Shown: one piece after another, positions 34,511 through 42,715 of the stretch
How the letters are laid out: each line of letters begins with the position of its first letter
Position numbering within the stretch: position 1 is the stretch's first letter
Assembly: GCA_964385055.1 (NCBI GenBank)
Contig: CAYLMH010000005.1
Span: forward strand, 1 to 64,000
Length of the DNA stretch: 64,000 bases
From: JACRPI01 sp964385055
GTDB lineage: Archaea > Nanobdellota > Nanobdellia > Woesearchaeales > DSVV01
Reading direction: 5' to 3'
Program-made: the position numbers and the translations under genes
Notes under the pieces: model-generated
The model's database searches: none
Seen by the model: the letters and a program-made list of their open reading frames with translations, nothing else
Told to the model about the DNA's origin: nothing

Positions 34511-34912
34511 CTAAAATGTTTCTTTCTTCATCAATGCGCTTTCAACGCTGAATTCTCCATTGCCGTAGACAAGGACAACGAGGAATGCACCAAAAAAGAG
34601 TAACGCAAGCTCTCCGCCATTTGCAAGGGGACTCATTCCATTCGGAAAGTGTACCATAAAATATGCAACGAGCATTTCAACAACACCAACAAGTGCTGCA
34701 AGTCGCGTGAAGAGACCAAGAATCAATGCAACGCCAATCGCGAGTTCAAGAACACCTGCAACACCCATCATGCTTGCAAGATCTATTGCTGTACCGCCAG
34801 GGATCCCAAACTTCATGAGACCGTGCATGAGGAACAATACCCCAAACACCAGTCGAAATAATAAATACAAAACACCTTTTCCTTTATCTGTATACGTTTC
34901 TAATAAACTCAT
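34511..34912 (-). CDS. DoxX-family membrane protein
   Basis: Four transmembrane helices carry the DoxX signatures 'LVFGVLFLMHGLMKFG' in helix 1, 'GVLELAIGVALILGLFTRLA' in helices 2-3 and a final 'LFFGAFLVVLVYG'. GGGGTGG overlaps an earlier GTG (34921), so ATG 34912 is the better start. DoxX/SURF4-like proteins are linked to redox or thiol stress; the precise role is unknown. Confidence 0.85.
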   Translation of the reverse strand: MSLLETYTDKGKGVLYLLFRLVFGVLFLMHGLMKFGIPGGTAIDLASMMGVAGVLELAIGVALILGLFTRLAALVGVVEMLVAYFMVHFPNGMSPLANGGELALLFFGAFLVVLVYGNGEFSVESALMKKETF

Positions 34913-34989
34913 CAAAACCACCCCGGTTTCTTATTTTCTTTTTTAATCTCTCAAAATCTAAGATAATGAAAGGAACACATAATGAAACA

Positions 34990-35493
34990 CTAATAATACC
35001 GCTGCATATTCAAATACGCTTTAAGCATATTGTACAAGTGCATGGTATCTTCTGCGACGAGAGAGTAAAACTTGTCTGTATTAATTTTGTAAATGTATTG
35101 ATCAAAAACAGCGCGCATAAAGAAGATAATAGGCTTTCCTTCCCACTTTCCTTCCCAATCTGTTTCAAGGTAGCCGTTAAAAGTAATCGCGACTTTTCCC
35201 TGCTGCATATTAACGCGGTGGTTGTCCTTCATAACCACAACATCCTTAATATTGGTAAAAAGAAAGACAATTTTCATAACTTCCTTTGCGTAATCGTTAA
35301 TTTTTTTCCATGGCTCAATTTCAATTTCTATTTGACGACCTTCTTTAAGGACCTGCTCAAAATTCTTTTTTTCAAATTTGTCGAATCCTTTTTCTCGAAA
35401 CCATTTATCCATTACTCTGTAGAACTCATTGACATCAACTAATCCTTGATAGTTTAATCGCAAGGTATCGACAACAATTCTTCGTTCAACCAT
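34990..35493 (-). CDS. Hypothetical protein, tandem paralogue A
   Basis: The 167-residue soluble product has 'LVDVNEFYRVMDKWFREKGF' near residue 17, which aligns with 'VFDINELYKIVHDWLISRGY' of the neighbour at 35557-36138. Both then have a basic/aromatic beta region and end with a helix before an aromatic tail. They look like an ancient tandem duplication. A TTTATATAAAG box about 25-30 bp upstream fits a leaderless start. No family is recognised. Confidence 0.6.
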   Translation of the reverse strand: MVERRIVVDTLRLNYQGLVDVNEFYRVMDKWFREKGFDKFEKKNFEQVLKEGRQIEIEIEPWKKINDYAKEVMKIVFLFTNIKDVVVMKDNHRVNMQQGKVAITFNGYLETDWEGKWEGKPIIFFMRAVFDQYIYKINTDKFYSLVAEDTMHLYNMLKAYLNMQRYY

Positions 35494-35556
35494 TTTAGGT
35501 AGTTTTAAGAGGTTTCTTTATATAAAGCTTTTGGAGAGCCTGCTTTGAAAAAGAAT

Positions 35557-36138
35557 TTACCAGACATCGTAATGTTCGTTTCCTTTCGTCATAAAGTTCA
35601 ACGTTTCTTTGATAATGTTCATGAGTTCATAAGACTTAAAACGAAGCTTATCTTCCCAAAGCGAGTCAATTTTTTTCTTCCACATGTGCGTCGTGAGGAA
35701 AGACATCATGGTTTTGTGAAGTTTGTTCCTTCCCATACGTTCTGCAAAATCAAACTCTAAACCAGGAGTAATTCGAATAAGAATAAGCCCTCTTTGCAGC
35801 TTTTTTGTTTGACCGTCTTTGACGACCTCAATATCCATCACATCTTGAAACTGAAAGTGAATATTTATCCAATACATAACAAATTCAGTCACCTTTCTGT
35901 GCGCGTTCCAGTCAAAAGAACGTTCTTTGCCGCCTGTTTGCAGCATAATACTTTTGTATTTGGATTCGTGCACTTGATATCCTCTCGAAATAAGCCAGTC
36001 ATGAACAATCTTGTACAGTTCGTTAATATCAAAGACTCCTTTATAGCGAAGAACCTGAGAAAGCGTGTCATCTTTTGCGCCACCGATCTGCCCTTTATCA
36101 AAGCCAGGAGATCGGAGAAATCCTTCCATGCCTGCCAT
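35557..36138 (-). CDS. Hypothetical protein, tandem paralogue B
   Basis: About 193 residues, starting MAGMEGFLRS. ATG 36138 is preferred to the open frame at 36216 because a TATAAAG box lies 28 bp upstream, inside the longer frame. It shares the N-terminal helix pair and overall strand pattern with paralogue A. It has no signal peptide, membrane helix or known motif. The two genes have separate promoters, so they may be differently controlled. Confidence 0.6.
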   Translation of the reverse strand: MAGMEGFLRSPGFDKGQIGGAKDDTLSQVLRYKGVFDINELYKIVHDWLISRGYQVHESKYKSIMLQTGGKERSFDWNAHRKVTEFVMYWINIHFQFQDVMDIEVVKDGQTKKLQRGLILIRITPGLEFDFAERMGRNKLHKTMMSFLTTHMWKKKIDSLWEDKLRFKSYELMNIIKETLNFMTKGNEHYDVW

Positions 36139-36212
36139 AAACGAATTTCTGGATGATGATGGATATAAAGGTTTCTGAAACAATAGTAACACAAACAGAA
36201 AATTATGAAACT

Positions 36213-36453
36213 GCAAAAAACAACAACAATGGCACAGACGGTCTTGTCGCTTTGCTCCAAGCCCTACTCCGCGAACGAGAACACCTCACTTCGTAAGGCA
36301 ACCTCGTTCGCTCCGTCTGGCCATGTTGTTTTTTGCTTCTTCAAACCCGCCGCTGGCGCACGACGCGACGGGGGACGCCCCACCGGGGTGTCGCGTAGGA
36401 CGTGGAACGAAGTGACACGGCCGTCGTGCCGCCTGCTGCGGCGGGTGGTTCAA
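36213..36453. repeat. Multi-branched palindrome locus 2
   Basis: Element a: GCAAAAAACAACAACAATGG (36213-36232) continuing CACAGACGG pairs, with small bulges, with CCGTCTGGCCATGTTGTTTT (36313-36332) continuing TTGC. It encloses CGAACGAG (36272-36279)/CTCGTTCG (36303-36310). Element b: ACCCGCCGC (36345-36353)/GCGGCGGGT (36438-36446), enclosing GCACGACG/CGTCGTGC and GCGAC/GTCGC. Element b is very GC-rich against AT-rich surroundings. The outer stem of a resembles element c of locus 1. It lies between divergent promoters. Confidence 0.75.
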
Positions 36454-36519
36454 AAGTATTAACGAATAAGGACACTATTTTACAATAAATATAAAAGCAA
36501 GCGACGCATAACAATATTC

Positions 36520-37836
36520 ATGACCAAACTCACCCTCCTCAACGCAAAAGGAACACGAGACTTTCCCCCTGAAGAACAAATTCTCAGAAGTAAAATTCAA
36601 AACATCCTAGTAGAGACATTCGAACTTTATGGATTCTCCCCATTGGAAACACCAGTTCTTGAACGATTTGACATTCTTTCCAGCAAATATGCAGGAGGAG
36701 CAGAAATTCTTAAAGAAACCTTCAAACTCACGGATCAAGGGAAAAGAGAACTCGCGCTACGATATGATCTTACTGTTCCATTATGCAGATTTATTGGCAT
36801 GACTCCTTCAATCAAATTTCCGTTCAAACGCTATCAAATCGGAACAGTCTACAGAGATGGCCCTGTTGCGTCAGATCGTTTAAGAGTCTTCACCCAATGC
36901 GACGTGGATATTGTTGGCGCGAAAAGCATGGCAGCAGACGCAGAGTGCATCAAGCTCGCGGAATTTGTATTCAAAAAACTCAAAATCAAAGCAACCCTTG
37001 AACTGAATAATAGAAAATTCCTTGACGGATTATTAGAAGATCTTGATGTTCCTGAAGCAAAGTGGGTAGACTGCATTCTTGTCATTGATAAAATGAAAAA
37101 GATTGAGCAGAAACAAATGGAAGAAGAACTCAAACAAGTTGGTCTTGAAAAAGAGCAGATCAGCAGACTTCTCAAAATTCTAAAAGAAACAAAAGGAACA
37201 AATGAAGAAAAGATAAAAGCGCTCAAGAAACAACTCAAGGGCAAGCAAAGCAATGAAGGGCTTGCGGAGATAGAACAAGTTCTTGCAGCAATTCCTGACG
37301 CAGACAAAAGAAATATTTTATTCATGCCAACATTAGCGCGAGGTCTTGCATACTACACAGGAACGGTCTATGAAGCAGTGCCAATGGACAGCGACATTCA
37401 TTCTTCAATCGCCTCTGGTGGCAGATATGACAAAATGATCGGACAATTTTTAGGAACAAAACTCGAATATCCTGCAGTAGGCATGAGCTTTGGGTTGGAC
37501 CGATTATATATCATCCTTGAAGCACGAGAAAAAGATAAAATAAAAACAATTACAGAAGTGCTCGTTATTCCTATTAACGCGAAGAAAGAAGCAGAAGAGC
37601 TTGCACGAAAACTTCGGGAAGCTGGCATAAAGACAGAAACAGATATCATGGAACGCGGTCCTTCAAAAAATTTGCAGTATGCGGATTCTTTAAAAATTCC
37701 TTTTGTCCTGTTTGTAGGAGAAGAGGAAGTGAAGGCAAAAAAGTTCAAACTCAAAGAGATGAGTAGTGGAAAAGAGTATAGCGAAACTGTTGATGGGATT
37801 GTTGAGAAGATTAAAGAGCGCAGAAAAGAAGAGTAA
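36520..37836 (+). CDS. hisS: Histidyl-tRNA synthetase
   Basis: This class II synthetase has 438 residues. 'GTRDFPPEEQILRSKIQNIL' opens motif 1. 'LRYDLTVPLCRFI' and 'YQIGTVYRDGPVASDRLRVF' form motif 2. 'ARGLAYYTGTVYEAV' is the HisRS-specific HisA box and 'GMSFGLDRL' is motif 3. An Hgt anticodon-binding domain is at the C-terminus. A charged helical insertion occupies about 205-255. ATATAAAA 28 bp before the ATG fits a leaderless mRNA. Confidence 0.95.
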   Translation: MTKLTLLNAKGTRDFPPEEQILRSKIQNILVETFELYGFSPLETPVLERFDILSSKYAGGAEILKETFKLTDQGKRELALRYDLTVPLCRFIGMTPSIKFPFKRYQIGTVYRDGPVASDRLRVFTQCDVDIVGAKSMAADAECIKLAEFVFKKLKIKATLELNNRKFLDGLLEDLDVPEAKWVDCILVIDKMKKIEQKQMEEELKQVGLEKEQISRLLKILKETKGTNEEKIKALKKQLKGKQSNEGLAEIEQVLAAIPDADKRNILFMPTLARGLAYYTGTVYEAVPMDSDIHSSIASGGRYDKMIGQFLGTKLEYPAVGMSFGLDRLYIILEAREKDKIKTITEVLVIPINAKKEAEELARKLREAGIKTETDIMERGPSKNLQYADSLKIPFVLFVGEEEVKAKKFKLKEMSSGKEYSETVDGIVEKIKERRKEE

Positions 37837-37982
37837 ATAGGTTTTATAAGACTAAAGAGCAGTGACTCTCTTTTCCAGAACAGAGTTCCACAAAGCTCAT
37901 AAATCTATAAGTTCTTAATTTTTATAAGGATAAAGTATAAATCATTCCTTGACTATATATCTAAAAGGGGGTAGTAAAGAAT

Positions 37983-38426
37983 ATGTCCACACAAATCAAA
38001 GATCTGATTAAGCCAATACCAATGGTGCCATACTCTATGAATATAGCTGGCATAGCAGTAACAATGGACTTGAATAAGACTCATTGTGTTCTTGTTGAGC
38101 ATGTCGATGGATCAATGGGAATTATCGCAGAAAAGGATATTATTCGAAAAGTAGTTGCGCGATGCAGAGATCCTTCGAAGATTAAAGCATATGAAATTAT
38201 GACGCAGCCTTTAGTAACAGCAGATGGAGAAACAGACATCAAGGATGCGATTGAGATTATGCGAAAATGCAATGTCCGAAATCTGATTGTCACGAGTGGA
38301 GAGAAAATTCTTGGAGTGGTCAAGCGAACCACTATTCTCAACAGCATTAAGTTTGAAGAAGAAGAGAATTGGACAGCAGAAGTGCCAATGCCGCAAGCTA
38401 CTCCAACAAGAGAGTTAGGACTATAA
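37983..38426 (+). CDS. Two-CBS-domain protein
   Basis: Two CBS motifs fill the 147 residues: 'AVTMDLNKTHCVLVEHVDGS' with 'GIIAEKDIIRKVV', then 'TDIKDAIEIMRKCNVRNLIV' with 'GVVKRTTILNSI'. CBS pairs bind adenosyl ligands and act as energy sensors. AAAAGGGGGT precedes the ATG. It stands alone, so its partner is unknown. Confidence 0.85.
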   Translation: MSTQIKDLIKPIPMVPYSMNIAGIAVTMDLNKTHCVLVEHVDGSMGIIAEKDIIRKVVARCRDPSKIKAYEIMTQPLVTADGETDIKDAIEIMRKCNVRNLIVTSGEKILGVVKRTTILNSIKFEEEENWTAEVPMPQATPTRELGL

Positions 38427-38477
38427 ACATCATCCTCAGAACAAAAGTATAAATACTTCAACAAATAGAATTCTCTC

Positions 38478-40190
38478 ATGCGCAAAAACACAGAAGTCGC
38501 AAAAATCCTGTACCATATCGCAGATCTTCTTGAAATACAGGATGTGCAATGGAAACCAGCAGCATATAGAAAAGCTGCACAAAGTGTCGAAAGCGCTTCT
38601 GAAGATGTTAGTGTTCTTGTCAAAGAAAAACGATTGCATGAACTTCCTGGTGTTGGAGAACATATTGGAACAAAGATACAAGAGCTTGTGGAAACAGGAA
38701 AACTGCAGTATCTCGAAAAACTGAAAAAAGAAACACCCATTGATGTAGAAAGTCTTTCAAGAATCGAGGGGCTTGGTCCAAAGACATTGAAACGGCTCTG
38801 GAAGCAACTGAAAATCAAGAATATCGAAGATCTCAAGAAAGCAGCAGAGACAGGAAAGCTCTCAGAAGTGGAAGGAATAGGAGAAAAGAAGCAGCAACAA
38901 ATTCTCGAAAGACTACAACGCCTCAAAACACAAGGTCCTGAACGAATGCTGCTAGGCATTGCTGCGCCGATTGCAGAAGAGATCACAAAAATACTGCGAG
39001 CAGTACAAGGAGTGCAGCAGGTGGAGATAGCAGGGTCATACAGACGAGGAAAAGAAACTGTGGGGGATATTGACATTCTTGTTGCCGCAACAGAAGCAAA
39101 GCGAGTGATGGATGTCTTTGTTTCCATGAACGGTGTTGCAGAAATACTTGCGCAAGGAGCAACAAAAAGCAGTGTGCGAATGGAGAATGGATTACAAATA
39201 GATATTCGTGTTGTCCAAAAAGAGCAATACGGTTCTGCGCTCCAATATTTCACAGGAAGCAAAGAGCATTCTGTTGCGTTACGAACAATCGCAGTAAGAA
39301 AAGGATTGACGCTCAGTGAGTATGGATTGTTCACCATAAAAGAAAAGAAACTTGTCGCAAGTAAAACTGAAGAAGAAGTCTACAAAAAATTAGGACTGCA
39401 ATATATTCCTCCAGAGATGCGAGAGAATCGTGGTGAGATTGAACTCGCGCAAAAGAAAAAAATTCCAACGCTTGTTGAACTGAAAGATATCAATGGAGAT
39501 TTCCAGACACAGACAACATGGAGTGATGGAAGTCATACAATCGAAGAGATGGCAAAAAGAGGGGAACAGCTGGGATGGAAGTTCATCACTATTACAGATC
39601 ACGTGGGGGGGATTGGAATTACAAATCCACTTGACGAAAAGCGCTTGCAAAAGCAGGCTCTGATGATTGACAAACTGAGCAAAAAGATGAATATTCATAT
39701 TTTCAAAGGAGCAGAAATTGATATCATGAAAACAGGCGCACTTGCGCTTTCAAAAAAAGCGTGCAAGGAGTTAGATGTCGTGCTCGCATCTATTCATTCC
39801 TCATTTAGAATGCCACAAAAAGAGATGACAAAAAGAATTTGCGCTGCGATAGAAGAATATCCTGTGCACATTTTAGGTCATCCAACAGGTCGTTTAATCA
39901 ACCGCAGAGATCCGTTGGATTTTGACACAGAAAAAGTATTTCAGACTGCGAAAGAGAGGGGTGTGTTTTTGGAGATCAATGGACAACCCGCGCGAATGGA
40001 TTTAAACGATGTGCATGTGCAGAAAGCAAGAGAGCTTGGCTGTTCGTTTGTCATCAGTTCTGACGCGCATGCAGTAGATCAGTTGGAGTATGTGAAGTAT
40101 GGTGTATTGACTGCGCGAAGAGGATGGTTGCAGAAGAAGGATGTGTTGAATACAAGGACTGTGACGCAGATTGAGAAAGTGTTGAGATAA
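38478..40190 (+). CDS. polX: Family X DNA polymerase with PHP domain
   Basis: The order is an N-terminal 8-kDa-like domain with helix-hairpin-helix ('ELPGVGEHIGTKIQEL', 'IEGLGPKTLKRLW'), palm with 'IAGSYRRGKETVGDIDILVA' (catalytic Asp pair), then a C-terminal PHP domain ('TITDHVGGIGI', 'ASIHSSF', 'LGHPTGRL', 'ISSDAHAVD'). The first PHP metal motif, normally an H-x-H type, reads Q343-T-Q345 here, so the PHP exonuclease site lacks ligands. It is probably a base-excision-repair gap filler. TATAAATAC lies about 28 bp upstream. Confidence 0.92.
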   Translation: MRKNTEVAKILYHIADLLEIQDVQWKPAAYRKAAQSVESASEDVSVLVKEKRLHELPGVGEHIGTKIQELVETGKLQYLEKLKKETPIDVESLSRIEGLGPKTLKRLWKQLKIKNIEDLKKAAETGKLSEVEGIGEKKQQQILERLQRLKTQGPERMLLGIAAPIAEEITKILRAVQGVQQVEIAGSYRRGKETVGDIDILVAATEAKRVMDVFVSMNGVAEILAQGATKSSVRMENGLQIDIRVVQKEQYGSALQYFTGSKEHSVALRTIAVRKGLTLSEYGLFTIKEKKLVASKTEEEVYKKLGLQYIPPEMRENRGEIELAQKKKIPTLVELKDINGDFQTQTTWSDGSHTIEEMAKRGEQLGWKFITITDHVGGIGITNPLDEKRLQKQALMIDKLSKKMNIHIFKGAEIDIMKTGALALSKKACKELDVVLASIHSSFRMPQKEMTKRICAAIEEYPVHILGHPTGRLINRRDPLDFDTEKVFQTAKERGVFLEINGQPARMDLNDVHVQKARELGCSFVISSDAHAVDQLEYVKYGVLTARRGWLQKKDVLNTRTVTQIEKVLR

Positions 40191-41096
40191 TCACTTCGTC
40201 AAACAAACAACCACATCATCAATCAAGAATGTATGTTCTGCCTGACTGACCATGCCTTTGGAAACTTCAACAAGAGGTGCGTGTCCTTGCACATTGCCAT
40301 TCATCTTCAGCTGCCCAAGCGCCAACGAAACCTTATTCACGCCATGTTTTTCATCCAACCATCGTCGTGCAAAAGGAACGTGCTGGAATTTCTCAATATC
40401 TTGCATCATTTGTCGTGCGATTGGACTGCGCACAGGCCGATGAGAAACTTCTTCAAAAATTACTGTCTCACCAGCATCTTTAATTCGTCCTTCTCCAGAA
40501 GATGCGAAGGGTTCAATCGCGATGATCATGCCTTTTTCCAAAACAACTTTTTCTTTAGTGTCATAGTTAGGAATAGATGGCCCGGTGTGAATTTGATACA
40601 ACGCAATCCCATGTCCTGACAAATTGCGGATAGGCTGAAATCCATGCGACGTAATGGTTTCTTCAACAACGCGACCGATTTCTGCGACAGGCAAACCAAT
40701 TTTCAGAATTTTCATAGCATTTGCAAGCGCTTGCTGCGACGCTTCGACTAATTTTGTTCGCTTGCCAGACAAGTCAATGGTATACGCAGTATCGCCGATT
40801 GCGCCTTCATAGCACACACCAATGTCTACTTTGATAATTTGATCAGAAAGAACAATGGAATCGTTCAGAATAGGAGTATAATGTGCAGCTATTTCGTTCA
40901 AAGAAAGATTCACTGGAAACGCAGGGAATGCTCCTTTTTCTCGAATTTTATCTTCAATCGCGTTCGCAATATCAAGCAATTTTGCACCTGGTTTAATCAA
41001 GGATTTTGACCATTCGCGAACCTCAGAAGCGATTTTTCCTGCTTTGATCCATTTTTCTTTATCTTCTGGATTCATGATGTTTGGATATTGTTTCAT
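40191..41096 (-). CDS. map: Methionine aminopeptidase, type II
   Basis: The pita-bread fold has metal ligands Asp in 'IKVDIGVCYEG' and 'AIGDTAYTI', His in 'NLSGHGIALYQIHTG', Glu in 'IAIEPFASSGEG' and Glu in 'SQAEHTFLI'. The insertion carrying 'VPFARRWLDEKHG' marks the archaeal/eukaryotic type II enzyme. It removes initiator Met from nascent proteins. Its 3' end abuts polX (convergent, no gap). CATATAAAC about 26 bp upstream of ATG 41096 fits a leaderless mRNA. Confidence 0.93.
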   Translation of the reverse strand: MKQYPNIMNPEDKEKWIKAGKIASEVREWSKSLIKPGAKLLDIANAIEDKIREKGAFPAFPVNLSLNEIAAHYTPILNDSIVLSDQIIKVDIGVCYEGAIGDTAYTIDLSGKRTKLVEASQQALANAMKILKIGLPVAEIGRVVEETITSHGFQPIRNLSGHGIALYQIHTGPSIPNYDTKEKVVLEKGMIIAIEPFASSGEGRIKDAGETVIFEEVSHRPVRSPIARQMMQDIEKFQHVPFARRWLDEKHGVNKVSLALGQLKMNGNVQGHAPLVEVSKGMVSQAEHTFLIDDVVVCLTK

Positions 41097-41157
41097 GAAA
41101 GGAAAAAAGAAGGATTTGTTTATATGGTTTGCTGTTCGAAAAGCACAAACTATTTAT

Positions 41158-41256
41158 AGCTGACGCACGAAATAATCGTAATCTTTTGTGGTGATTTCGT
41201 GTGTCAGCTAATAAGCGAACGAACATATGAAGTTACGAAAAGTTGGTTCGTTCGCT
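41158..41256 (+). promoter_or_regulatory. Two strong inverted repeats in the peroxiredoxin promoter/leader
   Basis: AGCTGACGCACGAAAT (41158-41173) pairs with ATTTCGTGTGTCAGCT (41194-41209) with one G-T pair. It starts right at the TATTTATAG box, so it brackets the likely transcription start. AGCGAACGAAC (41214-41224) pairs perfectly with GTTCGTTCGCT (41246-41256) in the leader. Operator and/or RNA control are both possible. Confidence 0.55.
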
Positions 41257-41283
41257 ATAACAAAGAACAGAGAAAAGAAGCAC

Positions 41284-41754
41284 ATGAATTATCCAACAAT
41301 AAATACAAAAGCGCCAGACTTCAAATTACCAGACCAAAACAACAAATCAACATCGTTGAAAGATTTCAAAGGCAAATGGGTTGTTCTCTATTTCTATCCA
41401 AAAGACGACACTCCTGGCTGTACAGTAGAGGCGATTGATTTTACAAAAGCAAACAACCAGTTTAAAGAATTAAACGCAGTTGTTGTCGGAGTAAGTCCTG
41501 ATGATCATAAAAGCCACTGCAAATTTATTGAAAAACACAAATTGGATATTACCCTCCTCAGCGACACAGAAAAGAAAACACTCGAAGCGTATGGCGTTTG
41601 GCAGGAAAAATCCATGTACGGCAGAAAGTATATGGGTGTTGCACGAACAACATTCTTAATTAATCCAGAAGGGAAGATTGCCTTTGTGTGGGAGAAGGTC
41701 AGTGTTACAGGACATACTGATGATGTGAAGAAAAAGATTATGGAGTTGCAGTAG
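41284..41754 (+). CDS. bcp: Peroxiredoxin, Bcp/PrxQ family, single active-site Cys form
   Basis: The thioredoxin-fold protein has 'KDDTPGCTVEAIDF' with peroxidatic Cys46; in most PrxQ enzymes a resolving Cys follows five residues later, but here it is Ile. 'ARTTFLINPEGKIAFVW' is the conserved Arg strand. It reduces hydroperoxides; the partner may be the thioredoxin reductase system at 51767-52732. ATG 41284 is preferred to 41227 because upstream codons lie in a hairpin-rich leader; AAAGAAG is a weak ribosome site. Confidence 0.9.
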   Translation: MNYPTINTKAPDFKLPDQNNKSTSLKDFKGKWVVLYFYPKDDTPGCTVEAIDFTKANNQFKELNAVVVGVSPDDHKSHCKFIEKHKLDITLLSDTEKKTLEAYGVWQEKSMYGRKYMGVARTTFLINPEGKIAFVWEKVSVTGHTDDVKKKIMELQ

Positions 41755-41756
41755 AT

Positions 41757-42140
41757 TCACAATGCAGAGAGTTTTTTAATAATCTCTTTTATCTTTTTCT
41801 CATTGAGAAGAATGTAATTTTTCGGGATCATGAATCCTTCATAGGAAATTCTATTTCTATACTCTCTCATTTGTTGGAGAAATAATCGAGTTTGCTCATC
41901 AAAAGCATGTTGTTTGGAAATAAAGTCTATCAATTCCTGATGTGCTCCTTCCCCTTTTACTTTAACACCTTGTTTTGCAGCAATTCCCTCAAGAAGTTTA
42001 TGAATAACATCATAATAATCAACAAGCGTGTTACTGGGATACTTTAATGGATCAAGTTCTTGCAATCTTTGCATAGTAATTTCAGCCATCTTCTTAAGCG
42101 CTTCTGCTTTCTGTATATCTGGCTGACCTTTTATAATCAT
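41757..42140 (-). CDS. HEPN-like protein of an MNT/HEPN pair
   Basis: This 127-residue all-helical protein ends with 'QMREYRNRISYEGFMI', the place where HEPN proteins carry R-x4-6-H. Here His is replaced by Tyr (R-N-R-I-S-Y), so RNase activity is uncertain. Its start overlaps the nucleotidyltransferase stop by 4 bp, the standard arrangement of MNT-HEPN toxin-antitoxin modules. Confidence 0.7.
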   Translation of the reverse strand: MIIKGQPDIQKAEALKKMAEITMQRLQELDPLKYPSNTLVDYYDVIHKLLEGIAAKQGVKVKGEGAHQELIDFISKQHAFDEQTRLFLQQMREYRNRISYEGFMIPKNYILLNEKKIKEIIKKLSAL

Positions 42141-42676
42141 TTATATCCCTCTAAAAATCCATGAAGAACAATACCATTGGTAATATTATTTTTTAACTCT
42201 TTTGGATAAGACGAAAAATTTTCATTAAAGTGAAGTTCTATTTTTCTTTTGAGTTTCTTCTCAAAGAGTGTAAGATGAAGATCCTCCTGTTTACATTCAA
42301 CAAAGAGATCAATGTCACTTGTTTCTATGTCCTCTCCTCTTCGATAGCTTCCAAAAAGAACAATGGTTTTTGGTGCAAGAGTATCAGCAAGAAAATCAAT
42401 AAGAGAAGATTCTAGAAGAGCAGAGAAGTTGTAAAGCATCTTTTGTTGCTGAAATTTCTTTGCATTTCTTTCTGCAGTGTAGAGGGGAAATTTCCTTTTT
42501 CCTTTTTTTTCAATAGATTCAGTAATAAAGCCATCTTTTACCAAAGCCTTCAAGTTTTGCTTGACAGAAGTATGGGCAATTCCTATTGCAGTACTGATCT
42601 CCATAAGATTATGCCCTTTGGTGGGATAGTCAAGAAAAAAGGAAAGCGTTTGTTCCATACTACTTTTTTGTAACAT
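42137..42676 (-). CDS. HTH-MNT nucleotidyltransferase (antitoxin-like)
   Basis: The N-terminal winged helix (residues 8-70: 'NLMEISTAIGIAHTSVKQNL' and 'KGKRKFPLYTAERN') is followed by a minimal nucleotidyltransferase domain, 'IVLFGSYRRGEDIETSDIDL', holding the G-S-x(10)-D-x-D catalytic pattern. In MNT-HEPN modules this protein AMPylates or neutralises HEPN. A perfect 18-bp palindrome overlaps its transcription start, a likely self-binding operator. The gene is leaderless. Confidence 0.8.
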   Translation of the reverse strand: MLQKSSMEQTLSFFLDYPTKGHNLMEISTAIGIAHTSVKQNLKALVKDGFITESIEKKGKRKFPLYTAERNAKKFQQQKMLYNFSALLESSLIDFLADTLAPKTIVLFGSYRRGEDIETSDIDLFVECKQEDLHLTLFEKKLKRKIELHFNENFSSYPKELKNNITNGIVLHGFLEGYK

Positions 42677-42677
42677 A

Positions 42678-42695
42678 TATTACATTAATGTAATA
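42678..42695. promoter_or_regulatory. Perfect 18-bp palindromic operator
   Basis: TATTACATTAATGTAATA lies between the TTTTTATATT box (about 42698-42708, minus strand) and ATG 42676. It covers the predicted transcription start, so binding there would block transcription. The winged-helix antitoxin just downstream is the natural candidate. Confidence 0.7.
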
Positions 42696-42715
42696 AGTAA
42701 TATAAAAATGTTGTG

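Noticed and set aside
36205..36462. Open frame through the palindrome locus
   Set aside because: It translates palindromic GC-rich DNA, has low-complexity Arg/Gly sequence and no promoter; the base pairing explains the sequence better.
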